Assembly: GCF_023520895.1 (NCBI RefSeq)
Contig: NZ_CP026029.1
Location: forward strand, 1,550,001-1,614,000
Reading direction: 5' to 3'
Origin: Paenibacillus sp. PK3_47
GTDB taxonomy: Bacteria > Bacillota > Bacilli > Paenibacillales > Paenibacillaceae
DNA length: 64,000 nucleotides
The notes under the pieces were generated by a model. It was not told the DNA's origin. It ran no database searches and saw only the letters and a list, made by a program, of their open reading frames with translations. Positions 51,188 to 58,370 of this stretch are shown one piece after another (the stretch's first letter is position 1; each line of letters begins with the position of its first letter). A program made the translations under genes and the position numbers.

Positions 51188-51216
51188 ATGATTATTGCGG
51201 TACGAGATGATTATTG
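51188..51216 (+). promoter_or_regulatory. Direct repeat of ATGATTATTG, AraC-type boxes
   Basis: ATGATTATTG at 51188-51197 and 51207-51216 (19 bp apart), in the region between the orphan lipoprotein gene and the AraC sensor gene. The same 10-mer is upstream of the lplA-like operon. Confidence 0.55.
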
Positions 51217-51285
51217 TTATTATCCAAGCTGATGAATACACTTAGATAGGTGACTGCTTTTACCGAAAGATGAGGTGCTGAATCT

Positions 51286-53625
51286 GTGAGACATTGGAGC
51301 TTCCTGACCAAATTAACTTTATTCGCCTTTATGATCAGTACGCTGCCTGTGCTGTTCATCGGGTCTTTTTCTTACCTCACATCTTCCAATGAAATTCAAA
51401 AAAATGTTAACAAAAGCAAAATGGAACTTATTTCACAAATTAATTCAAATGTAGAGCATAAGCTGACCACTGTCAACCAGGCGCTGAACCAGGTCGTCAA
51501 TTCTTCAGTCCTCAAAAAAGCATTGAACAACCCGTTAAATGTAACCGATTTCATTTTATATAATGATTTACGCAACGAAATTCGCAACATGCAGTCCTTC
51601 GATACCAAGCTGGAGGATGTTATTCTGCTGAACCAGCGTGAGAACTGGATGATCAAGAACTCGGGTCTCTACCGCCTGAATGAATATCCGAACTATGAGC
51701 AGCTGAGCAACCTGATGAATGTTCCCGACAAAACCTCCTGGGTGCTGAGCCCTTCTTCCCTGTTCTACAGTGAGGAAAGTGTGAATGTGACCGGCTGCGA
51801 TTACACCATCAGTCTGATCAAAAAGCTCCCGACGTCGAAGCTCCAGAAATACGGGCTCGCGCTGGCCAATATTCCCGCCTGCAGTCTGCAGGACTTCATT
51901 AATTCCGATGTGGATCCGCTCGACAGTACCATTGTTCTGAATGAATCCGGCACGGTTCTGCTCCATCCCGACCGCGCGCTGATCGGCAAGCCTGCCGGGG
52001 AGAGCGGTTTTTCCGATTTATCTTTTGTACAGGATACCGGCAGGACCTCAGGGCAGTTCAAGACCGTTATCGATAAAAAAGAATTCTCCGTTACCTATTT
52101 GCGTTCGCAATTGAACGGATGGGTCTATTTGTCCGTGACTTCCATCGGCGGGCTGACCAAGGAATCCGATAAAATCGGTACCTATACCTTTGCCGTCTGC
52201 GCTGTCATGCTGCTCCTGTCCATTTTATTTGCCTGGCTCGGCTCGCGGCGGATGTACAGCCCGATTGAACGACTGCTGAATCAGATGGGCCAGCGCAGAC
52301 CCGGGATCAAATCCAGACATACCGATGAATTCCAGCTCATAGGCGAGCAGCTGCATCACTTGTTCCAGTCGAAGTCACAGCTTGAAAAAGAGGTCAGCCA
52401 GCATATCCGGCAGGTCCGCACCTTTTTCCTGACCAAGGCTTTTCAGGGCAATCTCAAAAACCGCGAGCTGCTGGAAGAGCTGGAGCATTACGGCTATCAG
52501 TCCCGGGTCGACGAATGGCAGACCATGGCCGTGATTACGCTGAGTATCGATTTCTCTGAAAAAACCAGTTATGAGAAAAAAGATCTCCATCTGCTCCTGT
52601 TCGCCGCGCATAATATGATTGAGGAGCTGGTCCCGCAGGACAGCAGACTCGATCCGGTCATCATCGACCATGAAGTGGTAGCGCTGATCGGCAGCGCTGA
52701 CGGCAATGCGGAATCTTTTCACCGGACCCTTTATTCACTCACGGAGTATCTGCAGCAGGAAATTAACAACTACCTGAAGCTGGAGGTCAGCATCGGGCTC
52801 AGTCTGCCTTTTCATTCGTTTGATAAAATTTCCATCGCCTACAGGGAAGGGCTTGAGGCGCTCAAACACCGGATTACGCTCGGCAAAGGGATCATTATTC
52901 AATATGAGAATATCAACTCCGGAAAGCATTATCTCAACCTCAACTATCCGGCCCATACCGAAAATGACCTGATGGATGCCATCAAGCTGGCGGACACCGA
53001 TAAGGCGAAGGAGCTGCTGAACAAGCTGCTTGCTTGTATCTTCAAGCCGGGGCTGTCGCCGCAGGAATATCAGATTCCGCTGACCCGCCTGCTCAATAAT
53101 ACCCTCATTATGATGCAGGAATCGGGGATCAGCCTCAATCAGATTCATCCTGTGAACGGTTCTCTGTTCGAAGAGCTGACGGATCTGCATACTGCAGCGG
53201 AAATCGGGGAATGGTTCTGGAACGTGGTCATTCAGCCGATGATTAAAATTTTCCACAGCCGGCAGAATGCCCAGTATCATAACATCTCCGAGAAGATTAT
53301 CGATATTGTGCAGCATGAATATGACCGGGATCTTACGCTGGAGGAATGCGCCTCGCGCCTGCACTACAATGCCAATTATATCAGCAGTGTGTTCCGCAAG
53401 GAGACCCAGTATTATTTCAGTGAATACCTGGCGATGTACCGGTTCAAAATGGCCAAGAAGTGGCTGGAGGAGACTGACATGCCGGTCAAGGATATTGCCG
53501 CCAAGCTGAGATACAACAACTCGCAGAACTTCATCCGTTCCTTCCGCAAGCAGGAGGGGATGACGCCGGGGCAGTACCGGGACAATGCCGTCTCGAAGCC
53601 CCGGGCGGTTACAGATGATTATTGA
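51286..53625 (+). CDS. Membrane-bound AraC-family sensor/regulator
   Basis: 779-aa one-component regulator. Transmembrane segment about 10-30, extracellular dCache-like sensor domain (about 31-295), second segment (AVCAVMLLLSILFAWLG), HAMP-like linker, a long cytoplasmic middle domain and a C-terminal AraC-type double HTH (about 675-770: LHYNANYISSVFRKETQYYF and VKDIAAKLRYNNSQNFIRSF). This layout is common in Paenibacillus beside polysaccharide-binding lipoproteins. GTG start with GAGGTG upstream. Divergent from the orphan lipoprotein; ATGATTATTG boxes link it to both lipoprotein promoters. Confidence 0.92.
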   Translation: MRHWSFLTKLTLFAFMISTLPVLFIGSFSYLTSSNEIQKNVNKSKMELISQINSNVEHKLTTVNQALNQVVNSSVLKKALNNPLNVTDFILYNDLRNEIRNMQSFDTKLEDVILLNQRENWMIKNSGLYRLNEYPNYEQLSNLMNVPDKTSWVLSPSSLFYSEESVNVTGCDYTISLIKKLPTSKLQKYGLALANIPACSLQDFINSDVDPLDSTIVLNESGTVLLHPDRALIGKPAGESGFSDLSFVQDTGRTSGQFKTVIDKKEFSVTYLRSQLNGWVYLSVTSIGGLTKESDKIGTYTFAVCAVMLLLSILFAWLGSRRMYSPIERLLNQMGQRRPGIKSRHTDEFQLIGEQLHHLFQSKSQLEKEVSQHIRQVRTFFLTKAFQGNLKNRELLEELEHYGYQSRVDEWQTMAVITLSIDFSEKTSYEKKDLHLLLFAAHNMIEELVPQDSRLDPVIIDHEVVALIGSADGNAESFHRTLYSLTEYLQQEINNYLKLEVSIGLSLPFHSFDKISIAYREGLEALKHRITLGKGIIIQYENINSGKHYLNLNYPAHTENDLMDAIKLADTDKAKELLNKLLACIFKPGLSPQEYQIPLTRLLNNTLIMMQESGISLNQIHPVNGSLFEELTDLHTAAEIGEWFWNVVIQPMIKIFHSRQNAQYHNISEKIIDIVQHEYDRDLTLEECASRLHYNANYISSVFRKETQYYFSEYLAMYRFKMAKKWLEETDMPVKDIAAKLRYNNSQNFIRSFRKQEGMTPGQYRDNAVSKPRAVTDDY

Positions 53626-53643
53626 ACAGCAGTCATGTATACC

Positions 53644-53687
53644 AAAAGCCGCCAGCTTAACCTTGTAAAGGCTAATGCCGGCGGCTT
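53644..53687 (-). terminator. Terminator of the DUF3153 gene
   Basis: AAGCCGCC with GGCGGCTT and further inner pairs (CCTT/AAGG); T4 on the minus strand, 13 bp after the stop. Confidence 0.7.
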
Positions 53688-53700
53688 GGCGCGGTTATTC

Positions 53701-54411
53701 TCAGGCAGACTTTGGCCTGCGCGCTTTTCTTTTTCTAATAAATACGGTAATAACAACAGCTATAACCAGCAGCACACCGCCGGCGGCAATGGCTACGTTC
53801 GTGATATTAGGCACGTAGATGATCATCTGCAGCGGTTCCGAATCGGCCATCGTAATATGCCAGGTTAACGTGCTGCCGTCCTGGCTGTCGGCATTGTTGT
53901 CACCATACAGATCGAAAGGCAGGGTTAATTTGAAATCCAGGGCCAGGCTGCCCAGCACCAGCCGAACCAGTGATTCCGGTACGCTGAGCGAGCCTATGCT
54001 CTCGATGATCTCATCCGAATAAGCCGTCAGCTTGGGCTGGACTTCGATATCGTATACAGTGTACAGCCACTTATCACTCTGTTCGACCTGTGTATCCACT
54101 ATTTCAAAATTGCCGGCGTTCGCTGTCAGGTCTTTGATCGAGCCGTAGCTTTTGAGGAACTGATACTCCGTGGAATCGCCGCTCCGGCTTTTGTCCAGCT
54201 CAATACCTGCACTCTGCAGGCGGCTGGCCAGCACCTCCTCCACTTTGCCGCCCACCAGTGATTCTGCCCGGGCATCCAGCAGCAGATTGAAGGCGATATC
54301 CATGCTTCCATCCTTCTTCACGGTCATATGGGCTGTCCCTTTGGCGCAGCCGGTTAGAAGAATGAGCACGGAAAAGAATGCTATGATGAGGCCTGACTGT
54401 CTCTTGTTCAA
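53701..54411 (-). CDS. DUF3153 lipoprotein with C-terminal membrane segment
   Basis: 236-aa exported lipoprotein. Lipobox LTGC with C22, body of mixed beta/alpha character (GTAHMTVKKDGSMDIAFNLL), and a C-terminal membrane segment (VAIAAGGVLLVIAVVITVFI) followed by basic residues, so both ends are in the membrane. This matches DUF3153 proteins (YxaB/YcfA-like surface lipoproteins), function unknown. TTG start with GGAGG 7 bp upstream. Transcribed alone. Confidence 0.82.
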   Translation of the reverse strand: MNKRQSGLIIAFFSVLILLTGCAKGTAHMTVKKDGSMDIAFNLLLDARAESLVGGKVEEVLASRLQSAGIELDKSRSGDSTEYQFLKSYGSIKDLTANAGNFEIVDTQVEQSDKWLYTVYDIEVQPKLTAYSDEIIESIGSLSVPESLVRLVLGSLALDFKLTLPFDLYGDNNADSQDGSTLTWHITMADSEPLQMIIYVPNITNVAIAAGGVLLVIAVVITVFIRKRKARRPKSA

Positions 54412-54476
54412 TCCTATACCTCCGTTATTTCCAGGTTAAGTTATTATGTTGCCTGTACCCTGGCTGTTGAAGTACT

Positions 54477-54663
54477 TTAATTGCATTTGGTACAGCTAAA
54501 ACACCATCCTTTTCACTCAAAAAAGGAATAGCTGCATTTCATACACCTAAAATGACATAAAAACTTCTAAGGTAACCAAAACCGCAATTTTAAGTGCAGC
54601 AAATACATCTATTCGGCTGATAGCACGTCTGCAGGCGATTATAGCTGTAAAAAATACACTTAA
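54477..54663. repeat. Four-palindrome element, copy D (shifted core)
   Basis: Units start at 54477, 54528, 54590 and 54641 (51, 62, 51). Arms: TTAATTGCA/TACAGCTAA, ATAGCTGCA/TACACCTAA, TTAAGTGCA/TACATCTAT, ATAGCTGTA/TACACTTAA, with 5-bp spacers. The core pair GGA/TCC of copies A to C is replaced by GYA/TAC in all four units. It lies between the DUF3153 gene and the KimA terminator. Confidence 0.85.
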
Positions 54664-54792
54664 GCTCAACAGAGCCGCATTCTCCCTGTATAATCAGCCT
54701 TCTATCAACTACACTCGGCAAATCTACCAACCTATTTTATGATAGCAGGCAGGCGCAATAAAGTCTAAATATTCACTGCTCCTGCAGCACAT

Positions 54793-54834
54793 AACAACCC
54801 CCCTGCCGGATCTGTCCGGTTCAGGGGGGGTGTT
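54793..54834 (-). terminator. Terminator at the end of the kimA-like gene
   Basis: AACAACCCCCCTG pairs with CAGGGGGGGTGTT around an inner CCGGA/TCCGG stem. It overlaps the stop codon; the minus-strand T-run after it is weak. Confidence 0.6.
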
Positions 54835-56662
54835 ATTTTTTCAAGTGGTAGGGAACCGTAGTGATGATTACATTCCGCCGGTACAGCAGATGTGCGCGGA
54901 TCAGCAGACTGGACTGGTTGTGGAGGATATTATGCCAGCCTTTCTTCGGAATGAACTGCGGCACGATCACGGTAACCTGGTAATCCGCTTCGCCGGCTTT
55001 GCGCTGTACGGTATCGATGAACTTGGTCAGCGGATGGATAATGCTGCGGTACGGCGAATACAGGGAAACCAGGCGCACTTCGGGATGAAACCTCTGCCAT
55101 TTGTCTTCAAAAGTATGCTCGTCATCCCGCTCGAACGGGACATGAACGGCGATGATCTGATCAGGTGACAGCGATTTTGCATACCTCAGTGAGTTCTCGA
55201 CGACATGTGTGATGCCTGCCACCGGCAGGATGATGACATTCCCCTCAATCGCCAGCGGATCTTCTTCACAGGTCGACAACCGCAGCTGGTCTGCCACCGC
55301 CTCATAATGTTTGCGGATCCGGAAAAAGAGCAGAATAATCAGCGGCAGGAAGACCAGCACCGGCCACACCTGCGTGAACTTTGTCAGGAAGAACATAATC
55401 GTTACGATGAAGCTGATCAGGGCGCCTGTGGTGTTGATCATCAGCTTGCCGACCCAGCCTTCCGGCTTTTGACGGAGCCATTTCAGCATCATCCCTGTCT
55501 GGGAGAGAGTGAACGGAATGAACACCCCTACCGCATACAGCGGAATCAGCTGCTCCGTCCGGCCTTCAAATGCAATGATCAGAACAATCGACAGGATGCC
55601 GAGGCTCAGAATGCCGTTGGAGTAACCAAGCCGGTCTCCCCGCACCGTGAACATTCTGGGGATAAATTTATCCTTGGCCAGATTGACCGCCAGCAGCGGA
55701 AATGCCGAATATCCGGTATTGGCCGCAAGCACCAGGATCAGCGCCGTAGTCCCTTGAACAAAGAAATACATGAAGTTCCGGCCGAAAACCTGTTCGGCAA
55801 TATCCGAGACTACTGTAACCTCTTCCCTCGGGGCAATCCCATAATAATACGCCAATATAACAATTCCGGAAAAGAGTACAGCCAGCAGGATGCCCATCGC
55901 GGCCAGTGTTTTGGCTGCATTATTCGGTGCCGGAGCTTTGAAGTTGGGAATGGCATTCGAAATGGCTTCTACACCTGTTAATGCTGAGCTCCCCGACGAA
56001 AAAGCTTTTAACAGCAGGAACAGGCTGATCCCCGCCACCGGAGTACCGACAGGTGTGTGTAACCCCATGGATACCTGACCGGTTACAATTTTGAACAGCC
56101 CCAGCCCGATCATCAGGAATAACGCAAGCACGAACAAATACACAGGATAGGCCAGAAAAGAAGCAGACTCTGTAACCCCGCGCAGGTTCAGTGTCGTAAT
56201 TAGCAGAACAAAAAAGATGGCAATAAGCACATTATACGGATGCAGGCTTGGAAAAGCGGAGGTAACCGCGTCCGTACCGGCGGATACACTAACCGCAACT
56301 GTCAAAATGTAGTCCACCAGCAGCGAGCCGCCGGCCACAAGTCCCGGATATTTGCCCAGGTTCTCTTTGGAGACGACATAAGCTCCTCCGCCTTGGGGAT
56401 ACGCAAAAATAATCTGGCGGTACGACAATATCAGGGCCAGCAGCAGGATCAGAACGCCCGCAGCAATTGGTATGGAATACCAGAATGCAGCGGCGCTCAG
56501 TGTCACCAGCACCAGCAGAATCTGCTCCGGTCCATAGGCAACAGACGATAAGGCATCTGAAGACAGAATGGCCAGCGCTTTTGTCTTGCTCAGCTTCTGG
56601 TCGCCCAGCTGATCCGATTTCAGCGGCCGTCCAATCAGAAATCTTTTTACCGAAGATATCAT
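54833..56662 (-). CDS. kimA: KimA-like potassium importer (APC superfamily)
   Basis: 609-aa APC-superfamily transporter that closely follows the B. subtilis KimA (YdaO) pattern, a high-affinity K+ importer: KRFLIGRPLKSDQLGDQKLS, ALAILSSDALSSVAYGPEQIL, SYRQIIFAYPQGGGAYVVSK and SGSSALTGVEAISNAIP. About 12 membrane segments, then a cytoplasmic USP-like C-terminal domain (about 450-609), ending with ITTVPYHLKK. KimA is inhibited by c-di-AMP. The c-di-AMP riboswitch found before kimA in Bacillus cannot fit in the 115-bp gap to the MarR gene. GGGTGAGG precedes the ATG. Confidence 0.9.
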   Translation of the reverse strand: MISSVKRFLIGRPLKSDQLGDQKLSKTKALAILSSDALSSVAYGPEQILLVLVTLSAAAFWYSIPIAAGVLILLLALILSYRQIIFAYPQGGGAYVVSKENLGKYPGLVAGGSLLVDYILTVAVSVSAGTDAVTSAFPSLHPYNVLIAIFFVLLITTLNLRGVTESASFLAYPVYLFVLALFLMIGLGLFKIVTGQVSMGLHTPVGTPVAGISLFLLLKAFSSGSSALTGVEAISNAIPNFKAPAPNNAAKTLAAMGILLAVLFSGIVILAYYYGIAPREEVTVVSDIAEQVFGRNFMYFFVQGTTALILVLAANTGYSAFPLLAVNLAKDKFIPRMFTVRGDRLGYSNGILSLGILSIVLIIAFEGRTEQLIPLYAVGVFIPFTLSQTGMMLKWLRQKPEGWVGKLMINTTGALISFIVTIMFFLTKFTQVWPVLVFLPLIILLFFRIRKHYEAVADQLRLSTCEEDPLAIEGNVIILPVAGITHVVENSLRYAKSLSPDQIIAVHVPFERDDEHTFEDKWQRFHPEVRLVSLYSPYRSIIHPLTKFIDTVQRKAGEADYQVTVIVPQFIPKKGWHNILHNQSSLLIRAHLLYRRNVIITTVPYHLKK

Positions 56663-56743
56663 TTGGCCTCACCCGCACTTTTTTAGTGTTATGTTGCCCG
56701 GGGATTTACGAAATAACCTGGCCATAATATACATCTCATAAAG

Positions 56744-56774
56744 AAAAAAAGCCTCCGGCTATTAAACCGGAAGC
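56744..56774 (-). terminator. Terminator of the marR-type gene
   Basis: GCTTCCGG with CCGGAGGC (one G-T pair), then seven T on the minus strand, just after the stop. Confidence 0.85.
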
Positions 56775-56777
56775 ACT

Positions 56778-57194
56778 TTAGAGCCAATCCTCGGCAAGCA
56801 GCTTTTTCAGCAGCTTTACCTGTTCCTCACCAATAACGCCAGCGATCTCCTGTTCAATCCCCTGCTTGATCTCCAGCATCCGGCTGCACGCGGCATTGCC
56901 CTGCGGAGTCAGCACAACATGCTTGTCCCTGCTGTTCCCCTCGACCAGCGCCGTCTCCACATAACCTTCAGCGAGCAGGTCATTAATGTATTTTTGCGCC
57001 CCTTGGCGGGAGATATTGATCAGTCTGCTGATCTCTGAAATGGACAGTCTGCCGTGGAGCTCAAGCTTGGCCAGGATATGGGTTTCCGTCTGGTTCAGCC
57101 GTTCATTGCTGATCGCGTTCACCTTTTCCCGCAGCGCTTTGTGCTTCTCACTGATTAAATCGATCAAATTCAGATCAAGTATATAGTCCTTCAT
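56778..57194 (-). CDS. MarR-family regulator
   Basis: 138-aa winged-helix regulator. Seen: TETHILAKLELHGRLSISEI, HTH SRLINISRQGAQKYINDL, and the wing SRDKHVVLTPQGNAA. The ATG at 57194 (MKDYILDLN) has GGAGGG upstream; 14 more in-frame codons upstream are not conserved in character. Divergent from two small membrane proteins, with a perfect 17-bp palindrome on their promoter. Confidence 0.92.
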   Translation of the reverse strand: MKDYILDLNLIDLISEKHKALREKVNAISNERLNQTETHILAKLELHGRLSISEISRLINISRQGAQKYINDLLAEGYVETALVEGNSRDKHVVLTPQGNAACSRMLEIKQGIEQEIAGVIGEEQVKLLKKLLAEDWL

Positions 57195-57246
57195 ATCTAA
57201 GCCCTCCAGATAAAAATATAGCAGAATAGCCTCCACACTACAATAA

Positions 57247-57286
57247 TGTCAACTATGTTGACAATAATTCTTCCCCCTGATACTAT
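57247..57286 (+). promoter_or_regulatory. Promoter with MarR operator before the DUF2798 gene
   Basis: TGTCAAC-TAT-GTTGACA (57247-57263) is a perfect palindrome whose right arm contains the -35 TTGACA. Then 17 bp and -10 TACTAT (57281-57286). Binding by the divergent MarR protein would block transcription. Confidence 0.8.
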
Positions 57287-57328
57287 GAGTAAAGTTTCTA
57301 AAAAACATATTTCAAGGGAGTTTGAGCA

Positions 57329-57802
57329 ATGGGCAAAAATAAAAAAGAAGCACTGATCTTTACCAGTATCATGTGCTTCCTGATGGTTGTCGGAATGAGC
57401 TTTTATAACGTAATTATAACTACTGGCGCGAACAGCAGATTGTTCATTAATGTGGCGGCAGGCTTGATCCCCGCACTTGTTGTTGCGCTGGTTCTGGATA
57501 TTTTTGTCGTCGGCAAAATCGCCAAGGGCATCGCCTTCAAGCTGGTTAAACCGGCCGATCCCATGATCAAAAAGGTGCTGTTCATCTCCTTCTTTATGGT
57601 CTGCGGCATGGTTCTCTGTATGTCTTTATACGGCACCTTAGCACACTACGGATTCGGTGGCAACTTTTTGGGCCGCTATCTGAAAATTGCAGGACTCAAC
57701 TTTATCTGCGCACTGCCGCTGCAGCTGATCGTGGTTGGTCCGCTCACCCGGTTCCTCTTCACCCGGATGTTCCCGGCGGGCGCCCCCGTGCAAAACGCAT
57801 AA
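57329..57802 (+). CDS. DUF2798-type four-segment membrane protein
   Basis: 157-aa membrane protein made of two similar halves, each with two hydrophobic segments (SIMCFLMVVGMSFYNVII and SFFMVCGMVLCMSLYGTL start the halves). This internal duplication is the DUF2798 pattern. Function unknown. AAGGGAG precedes the ATG. Controlled by a promoter carrying a MarR-type operator; followed by a second small membrane gene. Confidence 0.85.
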   Translation: MGKNKKEALIFTSIMCFLMVVGMSFYNVIITTGANSRLFINVAAGLIPALVVALVLDIFVVGKIAKGIAFKLVKPADPMIKKVLFISFFMVCGMVLCMSLYGTLAHYGFGGNFLGRYLKIAGLNFICALPLQLIVVGPLTRFLFTRMFPAGAPVQNA

Positions 57803-57908
57803 GCACTGCTTATTCCCGCACAGCCTTGGGTAATAATGGATATCAATCACAGCATTCCAGAGCTTTAGCGACAATAAGACTATTCCGGCATAAGAAAGGA
57901 TGTTTGCC

Positions 57909-58277
57909 ATGATGACCAGAAAAGACGGCATCTCGCTCTTCATTCTAGTCGTAGCACTTATACTCGTTAATGTATGGGGTTCATCGATCGATTCCTTTAT
58001 GTGGCCCAAATTCACATTGTTCGTGAACTGTATACTTGCCCAGGGCGTATTCATCACCCTCGTGAATCTGTTCCGGTTCAGAGGCAACCGTTCAGCATCC
58101 AAAGGATTAATTCTGCTGTCTCTGCTTACCGGTCTGATCTCACTGGTGATTATCATGACTTCCGAAATCGGCCTGCTTAATCAGATCTTCCTTATTTTCG
58201 TCCAAGCGCTGATTACCTATGCCGAATCCCTGCTGCTCCGCAAGGAGCTGAAAGGCGAGGACGGGAAACAAATCTAG
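57909..58277 (+). CDS. Small membrane protein, DUF2798 neighbour
   Basis: 122-aa protein with four hydrophobic segments (ISLFILVVALILVNVWG, WPKFTLFVNCILAQGVFI, LILLSLLTGLISLVIIM and IFLIFVQALITYAESLL). I do not recognise the family. Start at the ATG 57909 with AAAGGA 8 bp before it; an ATG at 57900 overlaps that site. Lies 106 bp after the DUF2798 gene with no terminator between, so probably cotranscribed under MarR control. Confidence 0.75.
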   Translation: MMTRKDGISLFILVVALILVNVWGSSIDSFMWPKFTLFVNCILAQGVFITLVNLFRFRGNRSASKGLILLSLLTGLISLVIIMTSEIGLLNQIFLIFVQALITYAESLLLRKELKGEDGKQI

Positions 58278-58307
58278 AGCTTTGCTTAGGATATGAATAT
58301 GAAAATA

Positions 58308-58353
58308 AACAACAGTCCCGGACGACGGTAAGATGCCGTCCGGGACTGTTGTT
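58308..58353. terminator. Long hairpin between convergent genes
   Basis: AACAACAGTCCCGGAC pairs with GTCCGGGACTGTTGTT over 16 bp, with inner ACGG/CCGT. No long T-run, but position between the convergent membrane-protein and GH32 genes suggests termination. Confidence 0.65.
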
Positions 58354-58370
58354 GGTTATGGCCATTCTGT

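Noticed and set aside
56663..56743. ydaO-type riboswitch before the kimA-like gene
   Set aside because: Too short and no matching motifs seen.
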